Shown: positions 53,618 through 62,226, counted from the stretch's first letter. The stretch is 64,000 bases of DNA from Terrisporobacter glycolicus ATCC 14880 = DSM 1288 (GCF_036812735.1 NZ_CP117523.1:992001-1056000); one strand, 5' to 3'. Made by a program: numbers and translations. The notes: generated by a model not told the origin, from the letters alone.

Positions 53618-55147
53618 ATGTCAAAAGAAACAAAAAAACTTACATTAGTACCTCTTGTACTTATGATATTCACATCGGTATTTGGATTTGCTAATATGCC
53701 TAAGGCATTTTTCTTAATGGGTTATTCAGCTATTCCATGGTATGTAATAAGTGCGGTACTATTTTTTATTCCATATGCTTTTATGATGGCAGAGTATGGT
53801 TCGGCTTTCAAGAAAGAAAGTGGTGGAATGTACTCATGGATGGAAAAATCAGTTGGTGGTAAATACGCATTTATAGGTACTTTTATGTGGTACGCTTCAT
53901 ATATGATTTGGATGGTAAACGTTTCATCAACTATATGGATACCATTATCAAACGCAATATTTGGTAAGGATATGACTAGTAGCTGGAGCTTATTTGGTCT
54001 AGGATCAGTACAAACATTAGGAATATTAGCAGCGATATGGATAGTTATTGTTACTTTTATAGCTACAAAAGGTGTAGAAAAAATAAGTAAAATAACTTCT
54101 GTAGGAGGAACTGCTGTAACAATACTTAACATAGTATTACTAGGCGGGGGTATTGTAGTAGTTTTAATGAATGGTGGTTTAGCAGAGCCAATAAATAATA
54201 TAGCTCAAAGCTTTACAACTTCACCAAATCCAGAGTATTCAACTCCAATAGCAATATTATCATTCTTAACATTTGCAGTTTTTGCATTTGGTGGCTTAGA
54301 AGTTCTTGGAGGGTTAGTAGACCAAACAGAAAATGCTGAAAAGACTTTCCCAAAAGGTTTGGCTATATCAGCAGTGGTAATATCTTTAGGATATGCATTA
54401 GGAATATTTGCATGCGGTATGTTTGCCAACTGGTCAGAAGTAATGAGTGGTAGTAACGTAAACTTAGCAAATGTTACATATATATTAATGAGTAACTTAG
54501 GATTTAAAATAGGTGTTGGAATGGGGCTTTCTCAAGCAGCGGCATTAACAGTTGGAGCATGGACAGCAAGATTTGTTGGTCTTTCAATGTTCTTAGCTTT
54601 AACAGGAGCTTTCTTTACATTAACTTATTCACCACTTAAAACTCTTATCCAAGGTGCTCCAAAAGAAGTATGGCCTGGAAAACTTGGAGAAATAAAAAAT
54701 GGAATGCCAATAAACGCTATGATAGTTCAAGCGATAATAGTAATAGTTATGATATTAATAGTTGCATTTGGTGGGGATGACGCAAAAGAATTCGTTGCTC
54801 TTCTTACATTAATGACTAACGTAGCAATGACTATACCATATATGTTCTTATCAGCAGCATTCCCTAAATTTAAAAAAAAGCAACTAAATGGGGAATTAGA
54901 AAGACCATTTGTTGTTTATAAATCTTATGGTTTAGCTATAGCAGCAGCAACAATGGTAACTGCTATAATTGGATTTGCAAATGTATTTACAATAATTGAG
55001 CCGGTAATAACTAGTACAGAAGGTTTAGTTAAGACACTTACAATGATAGGTGGACCATTACTATTCTCTGTAGTAGGGTATTTATTATATGCTAGATATG
55101 AAAAGAAATATATTAAAAATAAAAATAATACAAATAAAGTGGCATAA
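53618..55147 (+). CDS. APC-family amino-acid transporter (YjeM/GadC-like)
   Basis: A 509-residue transporter with 12 predicted helices. FTSVFGFANMPKAFFLMGY is the first-helix motif of the glutamate/GABA antiporter branch, and GGLEVLGGLVDQTENAEKTFPKG and MFLALTGAFFTLTYSPLKTL agree with YjeM-type proteins. It exchanges or takes up amino acids, specificity unknown. No decarboxylase is adjacent, so an acid-resistance role is not supported. AAGGAGG site nine bases before the ATG. Confidence 0.85.
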   Translation: MSKETKKLTLVPLVLMIFTSVFGFANMPKAFFLMGYSAIPWYVISAVLFFIPYAFMMAEYGSAFKKESGGMYSWMEKSVGGKYAFIGTFMWYASYMIWMVNVSSTIWIPLSNAIFGKDMTSSWSLFGLGSVQTLGILAAIWIVIVTFIATKGVEKISKITSVGGTAVTILNIVLLGGGIVVVLMNGGLAEPINNIAQSFTTSPNPEYSTPIAILSFLTFAVFAFGGLEVLGGLVDQTENAEKTFPKGLAISAVVISLGYALGIFACGMFANWSEVMSGSNVNLANVTYILMSNLGFKIGVGMGLSQAAALTVGAWTARFVGLSMFLALTGAFFTLTYSPLKTLIQGAPKEVWPGKLGEIKNGMPINAMIVQAIIVIVMILIVAFGGDDAKEFVALLTLMTNVAMTIPYMFLSAAFPKFKKKQLNGELERPFVVYKSYGLAIAAATMVTAIIGFANVFTIIEPVITSTEGLVKTLTMIGGPLLFSVVGYLLYARYEKKYIKNKNNTNKVA

Positions 55148-55164
55148 TTATATGTAATGTGTTT

Positions 55165-55200
55165 AAAAAAGAAGGTGAATATTATTATCACCTTCTTTTT
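55165..55200 (+). terminator. Terminator after the YjeM-like gene
   Basis: AAAAAAGAAGGTGA and TCACCTTCTTTTT arms around an AT loop. Confidence 0.9.
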
Positions 55201-55696
55201 ATTTGGAAAAATATCAATTTACCATTTATGAATACTTGTGGTTTTATAAATTATAGTATCTTCTAAGCCAAATGCTTTTTTGTTATCTTTATAAAATACC
55301 TCAATTACATATAAGATATTATCTTCCACTCTTTCTTTTTAACCATAGGATTGAATTTTTCTGATTTTTTTATTCTTTATAATCCATTTCTAAAATTTGA
55401 TTATTGTTTTTTAATTTTTCCGTCGATATTGAATTCCCTACACAAATTTTACACAAAAATTTCTAAAATGTACATGGTATATTTACTTCATTCTTTAGTA
55501 TATATCTTTAGTATATATAATTAAAAAATATTTTGAATATTCTAACTTTATAAAATTGAAGGAGTGACATTTTTGACCTATATTAATTAAAGTACTTTAT
55601 AATGTTTATTTAATTTTTCATATGATTTTAAGAAAAGAAAATTAATGGCTTAAAAAAATAAATATTATGGTATGGAAAATGTTTTTTTTATTTTCA
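55201..55696. other. AT-rich region with a possible gene remnant
   Basis: About 500 bases without an intact gene. On the minus strand 55219-55329 a GTG-to-TAA frame encodes 36 residues (EDNILYVIEVFYKDNKKAFG...IHKW) with gene-like composition but a stop close upstream and no ribosome site, perhaps the tail of a decayed gene. Nothing else is recognisable. Confidence 0.4.
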
Positions 55697-55725
55697 TTGA
55701 CATGAGTGTAAAATTAATATATTAT
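55697..55725 (+). promoter_or_regulatory. Sigma-A promoter of the second PqqD-like gene
   Basis: TTGACA, 17 bases, TATTAT, about 73 bases before the ATG at 55799. Confidence 0.75.
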
Positions 55726-55798
55726 TTATAGAATATAAATATATTTTTAACAAAGTTGCTATTTTAATATAAATAGTAAACTTAAGGGGGAAGTAGTT

Positions 55799-56059
55799 AT
55801 GAAAATAAAAAAAGAGTTTTGTATGAGAAATATTTGTGGGGAAAATACCTTAGTTCCAATAGGAGAAACAGCATTATCTTTTAAAGGAATAATAAAGGTT
55901 AATAATATAGGAAGTTTTATTTGGAATAATCTTGAAAGTGCAAAAAATGAAGATGAAATCGTTTTTAAGGTTATGGATAAATATAGTTTAGAGCTGAATG
56001 AAGCAAGAACTAACGTTGACGATTTTATTAAATATTTAAAGAATGTAAATATAATATAA
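55799..56059 (+). CDS. PqqD-family protein (second copy)
   Basis: An 86-residue PqqD-like domain, the same length as the copy at 51232 and ending in the same style (FIKYLKNVNII against FLKQLEAADII). It has FCMRNICGENTLVP and IKVNNIGSFIWNNLESAKNEDEIV. AAGGGGGAAG site, own promoter and terminator. As with the first copy, no maturase or precursor peptide is adjacent; an acyltransferase gene follows 250 bases later. Identity between the copies is modest, so they probably bind different partners. Confidence 0.83.
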   Translation: MKIKKEFCMRNICGENTLVPIGETALSFKGIIKVNNIGSFIWNNLESAKNEDEIVFKVMDKYSLELNEARTNVDDFIKYLKNVNII

Positions 56060-56094
56060 AATACAATATAAAACTGATGAGAATAAGATAAAAG

Positions 56095-56137
56095 AAAGTT
56101 GTCTATAAAATAAATAGTACAGCTTTTTTATTTTTAT
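56095..56137 (+). terminator. Terminator after the second PqqD-like gene
   Basis: AAAGTTGTCTAT and ATAGTACAGCTTT arms with one bulge and G-U pairing, followed by a T tract. Confidence 0.6.
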
Positions 56138-56309
56138 TAAAATTAATTAAAAAAAGAAATCGTTTTTACAAGATGGAATGAATTATTTTAAAATATAACA
56201 TAAATGTCACATTAGTTTTATTGATAAAAGAAAAAAATTATGGTATTTTAAATTGTAGACTATTAGAAATTTAGCGAAAAAAGTAAAATATGCAGAAAGA
56301 GGGGAACTT

Positions 56310-57353
56310 ATGGACAAATACCTTAGTAATAAAATTAAAAATATGTCTTTAATTATGACTTTCTTTGTTGTCGTTCTTCATTCGAACAACTTAGAAGATG
56401 CATCTATATTTAATGTAAATACATTAGTACAAAACTTTATAGGACAAGGAATTGTAAGAATAGCTGTACCTATGTTCTTTGTAATATCAGGATACCTATT
56501 CTTTTATAAATTTAAACCATCAACAGAGGCTTTTTTATCAAAATACAAAAAAAGATTTAAAAGTTTATTTATACCTTATTTTATATGGTGTACAGGATGG
56601 CTGATAATATTATATTTAGTAGAACTTACTGCTTTTGGTAGATCAATGTTCTCAGATAGAATAATAGCTGATTATAATGCTGTAGAATTATTTAAAAATA
56701 CTTATATTTATCCTCTTCCATATCAGTTTTGGTATATTAGAGCCTTAATGATAAATGTAGTGATTTCCCCAATAATTTACTATGTTATAGACAAATTAAA
56801 AGGTAAAGCATTGTTAGTAATTACAGTATTTTGGTTCTTTGATGTTATTTATTACCCTATATTAATGTTTGCAATTGGTGCATGTTTTGCAATTGGAGAC
56901 TTTGATATATACTTTAATAAATATAAAGATAAGGGATATTTATTTGGATTAGGTTATATATTAGCTATAATACTAAAAACTATTCTAATATATATGCCTC
57001 AAATACCAAATCACGAATATGTATTATTACTTGTTGAAAACATAATAATACTATGTGGTGTACCATTTGCATGGTTTGTTTATGATGTAATAGGAGAGCG
57101 ATTTAAGAAAAAGTTTGATTTAGGAAAAGAAATGAAGCTAGCTAAGTACGGAATATTTATTTACTTCTTCCATATTCCACTACAATCAATTATTAAAAAG
57201 GTGTGGTTTAAAGTAATGCCAGTAAGTTCAACGAGTAGCTTAATTATTTTCTTTGTAGCACCAATAATAACAATAATAATATGCGCTTGTGTGGCAATAT
57301 TTATGAGAAAATATATGAGAAAAATATATATGTTACTGACTGGTGGCAGATAA
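56310..57353 (+). CDS. Membrane acyltransferase (Acyl_transf_3/OafA-like)
   Basis: A 347-residue protein with about ten helices of the Acyl_transf_3 family. The catalytic His is in FFVVVLHSNNLED, with the second conserved segment RIAVPMFFVISGYLFFYKF and FWYIRALM. Members O-acetylate or succinylate sugars of surface polymers. It is monocistronic and not part of the polysaccharide locus. AGAGGGG site. Confidence 0.86.
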   Translation: MDKYLSNKIKNMSLIMTFFVVVLHSNNLEDASIFNVNTLVQNFIGQGIVRIAVPMFFVISGYLFFYKFKPSTEAFLSKYKKRFKSLFIPYFIWCTGWLIILYLVELTAFGRSMFSDRIIADYNAVELFKNTYIYPLPYQFWYIRALMINVVISPIIYYVIDKLKGKALLVITVFWFFDVIYYPILMFAIGACFAIGDFDIYFNKYKDKGYLFGLGYILAIILKTILIYMPQIPNHEYVLLLVENIIILCGVPFAWFVYDVIGERFKKKFDLGKEMKLAKYGIFIYFFHIPLQSIIKKVWFKVMPVSSTSSLIIFFVAPIITIIICACVAIFMRKYMRKIYMLLTGGR

Positions 57354-57369
57354 ATATATTATAAATTAG

Positions 57370-57405
57370 AAATACCTACATTAATTTTAAAATGTAGGTA
57401 TTTTT
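57370..57405 (+). terminator. Terminator after the acyltransferase gene
   Basis: AAATACCTACATT and AATGTAGGTATTTTT arms with an AT loop. Confidence 0.92.
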
Positions 57406-57512
57406 GATAGAAGCAAATTTTTATAAAAATTTATTTTCTTAAGGTTTAATTAAGCTTTTTGGGAAAAGTAAAGTTAATCAAAAGTGCTTTTGTAAACTAA
57501 AGGAGGTAAAAT

Positions 57513-57953
57513 ATGAAAAGAACTAATAAATCAGTAGGTTTGGTGATAATTACGCTATTTATAATACTTGGAACATTGTGTGGAGGAGCTTTAAAAATTA
57601 ATGCATTGGAAAATGAAATAACTTCATCTACATATGTTGATGACAGCTCATGTACTAAATGCCCTTGTCCAAGAGTTAAATGGGGTTTGCTAAAAGAAAG
57701 TATAAATGAACTAAAAGAAAATGGTAGCCTAACGGAAGATGATGTGAAAAATATTAACTCTTATATGACAAAGGATAGAGAGTCCAAAGAAGCTGATATT
57801 AAAGAAAAAATTTATAAGATTGAATGTGAAAAAATAGACAGGATGGTAAGTGAAAAAGTTATTAGCAAGGAAAAGGGAGAAAAATTAAAAGAGGTTGTAC
57901 AAGAAAATATACAAAATATGAAAAGAAACATGAAAATATTAAATAGTAAATAA
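57513..57953 (+). CDS. Small secreted helical protein (DUF2680-like)
   Basis: A 146-residue exported protein. Signal peptide about 1-30. A cysteine motif CTKCPCPR follows, then two helix-turn-helix-like repeats, WGLLKESINELKENGSLTEDD and KIDRMVSEKVISKEKGEKLKE, similar to DUF2680/YckD-type repeats in Bacillus and clostridia. Function unknown; it may bind metal or fold with disulfides. AAAGGAGG site seven bases before the ATG. Confidence 0.65.
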   Translation: MKRTNKSVGLVIITLFIILGTLCGGALKINALENEITSSTYVDDSSCTKCPCPRVKWGLLKESINELKENGSLTEDDVKNINSYMTKDRESKEADIKEKIYKIECEKIDRMVSEKVISKEKGEKLKEVVQENIQNMKRNMKILNSK

Positions 57954-57960
57954 CTAAGAT

Positions 57961-57988
57961 GGCCTGGTATTAAAACTAATACCGGGTC
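57961..57988 (+). terminator. Possible weak terminator
   Basis: GGTATTA and TAATACC arms extended by imperfect GC pairs, but the following T run is poor. Confidence 0.4.
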
Positions 57989-58103
57989 ATTAATTATTAA
58001 AGCGAAAAAGGGTTTAATAATGATATATAAATATAAATGACGAACTAATATAGCTTTACTCTCATAAAATATTATAAAAATATTTATTATAGGGGTGGGG
58101 AAC

Positions 58104-58952
58104 ATGCGCAGAATTAAAAGACAACAAAGTTCAAATGACAATGTTAAATATACTCTTGCTAATTTAAATTTAAGGGATGGAAAGTCTACTGAAGCTAATG
58201 TTATCACAGTAATACCAGCAGGTTCAAAAGTTAATGTTATTGATGCAGAAGAAGATTGGTATGAGGTGATTTATAATGATTTAAGAGGATTTGTTTATAA
58301 TGAGTACTTGTCAAAAACACAATATACTTGGACAGATACCGAGTTAAGATCTTATCCAGACTCAGCATCAAATCCAGTAACTATGGTTCCAGCAAAATCC
58401 AGGGTACAAGTTTTAGATGTGAATGGAGATTGGAGTAAGGTTATTTATGACGATAAAGAGGGATATATATTTAATGTGTTTTTGAGCAATGATGGTATGA
58501 AACCAGGTGAATATGATTTTACTTACTTTGATACAGATATGATTAAATTTGTAAATGATAATAATATCAAAAGCCCAACTGTAAATTTAATTACTACAAA
58601 TTTAAAAAATAGATTAACTTATGTATTTGAAAAAGGTAAAGATAATCAATGGGAGTTACTTTATAAATGGAGCTGTACTGTGGGAAAGCCTAGTACACCA
58701 ACAATTACAGGAACTTTTTATATAAATGGCAGAAAGCCGTACTTTGGTTCAGATACTTATAGAGTAAAATATGCTACGAGAATAAAAGGAAGTTATTATT
58801 ATCACTCCGTTCTTTTTAATGCAGAGGGAACAGAAATAATTAATGATATTTTAGGTGAGGCATTAAGTCATGGTTGTATAAGGTTATCAGTGGAAAATGC
58901 ACATTGGATATATGATAATATTTTAGATACAACAGCAGTAGTGATAAATTAA
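58104..58952 (+). CDS. L,D-transpeptidase with two SH3 domains, no visible export signal
   Basis: A 282-residue protein. Two SH3b domains (about 12-75 and 80-140, each with LNLRDG/LRSYPDS and VIYND/VIYDD) precede a YkuD L,D-transpeptidase domain with catalytic Cys258 in LSHGCIRLS. Such enzymes form 3-3 peptidoglycan cross-links outside the membrane. The ATG at 58104 follows GGGGTGGGG and the N-terminus (MRRIKRQQSSNDN) is hydrophilic, so no signal peptide or anchor is present; upstream in-frame sequence hits a stop at 58065 without encoding one. Export may use another route, such as spores or lysis. Confidence 0.85.
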   Translation: MRRIKRQQSSNDNVKYTLANLNLRDGKSTEANVITVIPAGSKVNVIDAEEDWYEVIYNDLRGFVYNEYLSKTQYTWTDTELRSYPDSASNPVTMVPAKSRVQVLDVNGDWSKVIYDDKEGYIFNVFLSNDGMKPGEYDFTYFDTDMIKFVNDNNIKSPTVNLITTNLKNRLTYVFEKGKDNQWELLYKWSCTVGKPSTPTITGTFYINGRKPYFGSDTYRVKYATRIKGSYYYHSVLFNAEGTEIINDILGEALSHGCIRLSVENAHWIYDNILDTTAVVIN

Positions 58953-58969
58953 TTAAATTAATAAATATT

Positions 58970-59002
58970 AAAGGCAAGTTATTATAATCTTGTCTTTTTT
59001 TT
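58970..59002 (+). terminator. Terminator after the L,D-transpeptidase gene
   Basis: AAAGGCAAG and CTTGTCTTT arms around an AT loop, then a T tract. Confidence 0.88.
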
Positions 59003-59044
59003 GTGCATAAAAATGTTAAAAAATCAAGGAGTTTTTGAAAGGAT

Positions 59045-59454
59045 ATGATAAAATTGAGAAAAAATATTATTTTAAGTTCAATACAAAATGAATATATCAC
59101 TGTAGCAAAAAATGAACTCTTAAAAATTAATGAAAAATCATCAGCCTATGGATTGATTTTGACAGAAGAAGATGTGGAAGAAATTATTAAATCGAGAGAG
59201 TATAGCTTAAAAACTTATGGAAGAATAGATCTGAATATGGATGTAACTAAAAAACTAATAAATAAAATATATACATCTCAATATACAGATAAAGACGATT
59301 ATGTAGAAATAATTAATGATCTACAAGATATTTTTTATTACTTAAAAAATTAGACACTAGTTATGAATGGGAAGAGTTTTACGTAGAATATCTTAAATCA
59401 CTAAGTGAAAATAAATTAAAAGAAATAGAAAATTTAATAAATGGAAAGTTGTAA
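59045..59454 (+). pseudogene. DUF6323-like gene with a -1 frameshift at an A6 tract
   Basis: The first frame encodes 102 residues ending DLQDIFYYLKN and stops at TAG 59351. The text continues without interruption in the -1 frame (from 59350: LDTSYEWEEFYVEYLKSLSENK... to TAA at 59452), adding about 34 residues with natural composition. The join is at A-AAA-AAT (59344-59350), a classical slippery heptamer. From memory, DUF6323 proteins of clostridia have LTEED...Y..R.DLG and continue past this point, which supports a single gene. It is a recent frameshift, a sequencing error or programmed frameshifting. Function unknown. Confidence 0.6.
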
Positions 59455-59549
59455 GGTAAATAAGATAGATATATAATGATTAATAAGGGACAAATTAACA
59501 ATAATCTTTAGAATGTTTTATATTAAAAAGGTATAAAAGGAGAAAGTAA

Positions 59550-60140
59550 ATGATTTATTTAGGGGAGAAAGAGGAAAAAGGAAAAGACACATCTAGTGTG
59601 GTTATGGAAAAATTATTAAAATCTAGAACAATATTTATTTCGGGAGAGATAAATCAAGAATTAGCAGAAAAAGTAGCTACTCAATTATTAATATTACAAG
59701 AAATGGGTGATGAGCCTATAAAAATATTCATAAATAGTCAAGGTGGACATGTGGAAGCTGGAGATACTATCCATGATATGATTAAATTTGTAAAACCAAA
59801 GGTTATAGTTATAGGAACTGGATGGGTAGCTAGCGCAGGAATAACAATATATCTTGCTGCTGACAAAGAAAACAGATATTCTCTACCAAATACGAGATAT
59901 ATGATACATCAACCACTTGGTCAATGTAGAGGTCAAGCAACAGATCTTCATATAGAAGCTTTAGAAATTGCTAGAGTTCGTGAAAGAATAAATAAAATAA
60001 TAAGCACTGCTACAAATCAACCATTAGAAAAAGTTGAAAATGACACAGATAGAAACTATTGGCTAAATTGTGAAGAAGCAGTAGAGTATGGCATAGTAAA
60101 CAAAGTAATAAGTAGTTACGATGAAATACCTACCGTATAA
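59550..60140 (+). CDS. clpP: ClpP-like protease subunit with Asn in the catalytic triad
   Basis: A 196-residue ClpP paralogue forming part of a self-compartmentalised protease. Ser95 (VASAGI) and His120 (YMIHQPLG) are at the expected spacing, but the third residue, usually Asp in DTxRDxF, is Asn169 in DTDRNYW. The same Ser-His-Asn triad is known from Listeria ClpP1, which needs the companion ClpP2 for full activity. No ClpX or other ATPase gene is adjacent. The N-terminus (LGEKEEKGKDTSSVV) is unlike canonical ClpP. AAGGAG site. Confidence 0.88.
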   Translation: MIYLGEKEEKGKDTSSVVMEKLLKSRTIFISGEINQELAEKVATQLLILQEMGDEPIKIFINSQGGHVEAGDTIHDMIKFVKPKVIVIGTGWVASAGITIYLAADKENRYSLPNTRYMIHQPLGQCRGQATDLHIEALEIARVRERINKIISTATNQPLEKVENDTDRNYWLNCEEAVEYGIVNKVISSYDEIPTV

Positions 60141-60143
60141 GAA

Positions 60144-60172
60144 AGAGGAGAGCTCTATGAGGCTCTCTTTTT
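60144..60172 (+). terminator. Terminator after the clpP-like gene
   Basis: GAGAGC and GCTCTC core stem, extended by AGAG/CTCT, then TTTTT. Confidence 0.9.
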
Positions 60173-60281
60173 ATAAAAAAATTACTTTGAATTATAACAA
60201 AAATAAGTTTAGCTCTAAATAAAGAAAATTAATTGCCGTATTATAATAATTATAAAAACAAATTATAAATTGGAGTAAGAT

Positions 60282-61061
60282 ATGAGTGAAATTAATCAAA
60301 TAGCTTTAAGTAGACTGCTACAGGCAATGAGTACTAGTGCAAGTCTAAATAGTAATAATAGTTCATCAAGTAATTCATCATATGACTTTGTTTCTGTTTT
60401 ATCAAATAGTTTACTAAATTCTAATAATTTAGGAGGTTCTTGTACTTCTTGTAATAGGGCAGGAAATTTATTGAACAATATTAGTAATTTAAATAATAAT
60501 AATTTATATTCTAATGACTTAAATGCACTTACTACACTTCTTGGAAGTATAAATTCCGATAGAATAAATGTAAATGTAAATTATGTAAAACCTGAAGATA
60601 TTAAGTCAAACAGTACTAATACAATAGCGAATATAGAAATATCAGTTGGGGATAGTAAAAAGAGTGAAAATGTTGGAAACCCAATAAGTAAAACTAAAAT
60701 GGATAAAGCCGTAAATTTACTAAAAGAACAAGTTGGAAAAAAATATGTGTGGGGAGCAACAGGTCCAAATAATTTTGATTGTTCAGGGTTAACCCAATAT
60801 ATTTACAAAAAAGCATTAGGCAAAAATATACCAAGGGTTTCATATGAACAAAGTGAATATGGAAAATCTGTTAAGAAAAAAGACTTACAAGTAGGAGATT
60901 TAATATTCTTTGATACAATGGGAAAAGGAAGAGTGAGTCATGTAGGTATGTATATAGGAAATAATGAATTTATACATGCTTCAAATCCAAGAGACGGAGT
61001 GAAAAAATCAACTTTAACTGGATATTATGAAAAAAAATACATATGTGCAAGAAGACCATAA
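60282..61061 (+). CDS. NlpC/P60 peptidoglycan hydrolase
   Basis: A 259-residue protein. Residues 1-100 are Ser/Asn-rich and hydrophilic, followed by the NlpC/P60 domain (about 145-259) with Cys167 in FDCSGLTQY, His220 in VSHVGMYIG and His in EFIHASNP, the expected triad. It should cut peptide stems of peptidoglycan (gamma-D-Glu-diaminopimelate bonds in most relatives). No signal peptide is visible, so export would need another path; like the L,D-transpeptidase nearby, it might act during sporulation or from a phage-like or flagellar context. GGAG site. Confidence 0.87.
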   Translation: MSEINQIALSRLLQAMSTSASLNSNNSSSSNSSYDFVSVLSNSLLNSNNLGGSCTSCNRAGNLLNNISNLNNNNLYSNDLNALTTLLGSINSDRINVNVNYVKPEDIKSNSTNTIANIEISVGDSKKSENVGNPISKTKMDKAVNLLKEQVGKKYVWGATGPNNFDCSGLTQYIYKKALGKNIPRVSYEQSEYGKSVKKKDLQVGDLIFFDTMGKGRVSHVGMYIGNNEFIHASNPRDGVKKSTLTGYYEKKYICARRP

Positions 61062-61093
61062 TTTAAAATGGAATAAAACATAAGAAATAAGAG

Positions 61094-61138
61094 AAAACTT
61101 TTATAGTATGATATAAACATGCTATAAAAGTTTTTTTG
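61094..61138 (+). terminator. Terminator after the NlpC/P60 gene
   Basis: AAAACTTTTATAG and CTATAAAAGTTTT arms, with a further CATG/CATG-like inner stem, then a T tract. Confidence 0.88.
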
Positions 61139-61185
61139 TTTTAAAATATATTAATAATAAAAAATTTGATAATCAAAATAAAACG

Positions 61186-61214
61186 TTGACATTAGATTAA
61201 TCAAATAATATAAT
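61186..61214 (+). promoter_or_regulatory. Consensus sigma-A promoter of degV-like gene
   Basis: TTGACA, 17 bases, TATAAT: both hexamers and spacing are consensus. Confidence 0.88.
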
Positions 61215-61225
61215 TAAATTAATTA

Positions 61226-61241
61226 TCGGTCGGATGACCGA
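61226..61241. promoter_or_regulatory. Operator-like palindrome just after the promoter
   Basis: TCGGTC-GGAT-GACCGA, GC-rich arms in an AT-rich region, 12 bases after the -10 hexamer, over the expected start of transcription. The shape fits a TetR-type repressor site. Confidence 0.65.
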
Positions 61242-61273
61242 CTTGCGAAATAGTATAATTTAAGGAGTAAATT

Positions 61274-62110
61274 ATGAATAAAATAAAGATAATAACAGAT
61301 AGCTCTTGTGATTTAAATAAAGATATAATTGAAAAATATAATATAAAAGTAGTACCATTAAATGTTTCTTTTGGAGAAGATGTATACATAGATGGAGAAT
61401 TGGATAAAAAAGAATTTTATGAAAGAATGAGAAACTCAAAGGAACTTCCAAAGACTTCATGTCCATCACCAGAAAAATTTATGCAAAGTTATGAGGGTGA
61501 TGAGCATGTGATAGTGCTTACAATAGCCTCGGCTTTATCGGGCACTTACTCAGCCGCTCTTCTTGCTAAGAATATGATCTTAGAAGAAAATCCTAATAAA
61601 AAAATAGCTGTAATAGATACTGAATCAGGATCTATAGGACATGGACAGTTTGTAATGAAAGCTGCCAAATTAATAGATGCAGGAAAAAACTTTGAAGAAG
61701 CAGTGGATACAATTGAAAAATTAAAGAAAGATAAATTCTTCTATGGTTCACTTGAGACTTTAGAAAATGCTATTAAAGGTGGTAGAGTAAATCCTCTAGC
61801 AGGAAAACTTATAAATGCTTTAAACATGAAAGTAATAATAAAAGTTAGTGATGGTGTTGTAAAACCAATAGATTCAGCAAGAGGGTGTAATAATTCTATT
61901 AAAAAAGTTGTAGGAAAAACCAACGATATAATTAGTTCTGGAAAATATACATCATTAGCAATAGCCCATGCAAATTGTTTAGAAAAAGCCGAAAAAGCTA
62001 AAGAAATGATATTAAAAAATCATAGCTTTGAAGAGGTTATTATAACTGAAATTGGTTCAGTCATGGGAACTTATACATCAGAAGGTGCTATATTAGTAAG
62101 TGTATTATAA
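61274..62110 (+). CDS. DegV-family fatty-acid-binding protein
   Basis: A 278-residue DegV protein (FakB-like), which binds a fatty acid and presents it to the FakA kinase for incorporation into phospholipid. Motifs: ITDSSCDL, TSCPSPEKF (phosphate-binding), TIASALSGTYSAA and DTESGSIGHG. AAGGAG site. Expression is driven by a consensus promoter with an operator palindrome, so it may respond to fatty acids through a TetR/FabT/FadR-like regulator; that is inference. Confidence 0.93.
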   Translation: MNKIKIITDSSCDLNKDIIEKYNIKVVPLNVSFGEDVYIDGELDKKEFYERMRNSKELPKTSCPSPEKFMQSYEGDEHVIVLTIASALSGTYSAALLAKNMILEENPNKKIAVIDTESGSIGHGQFVMKAAKLIDAGKNFEEAVDTIEKLKKDKFFYGSLETLENAIKGGRVNPLAGKLINALNMKVIIKVSDGVVKPIDSARGCNNSIKKVVGKTNDIISSGKYTSLAIAHANCLEKAEKAKEMILKNHSFEEVIITEIGSVMGTYTSEGAILVSVL

Positions 62111-62123
62111 AAATGAATTTGCT

Positions 62124-62160
62124 AGCTATCCGTAACAGTTGTTATGAGATAGCTTTTTTT
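62124..62160 (+). terminator. Terminator after the degV-like gene
   Basis: AGCTATC and GATAGCT arms extended by CGTAAC/GTTATG, then a T tract. Confidence 0.9.
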
Positions 62161-62226
62161 ATTTATGTATATAATTGTATGAAAAAATTCAATATTTAAA
62201 ATTAAATTTAAATATATTTCCAAAAA

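Noticed and set aside
53722-54132. Antisense frame within the YjeM-like transporter
   Set aside because: Shadow of helical membrane codons on the other strand.
53618-55147. Glutamate-decarboxylase acid-resistance system
   Set aside because: The transporter is GadC/YjeM-like but there is no decarboxylase gene nearby.
55219-55329. A 36-residue minus-strand frame with gene-like composition
   Set aside because: No ribosome site, a stop codon just upstream and no recognisable family; kept only as a possible remnant in the note on that region.
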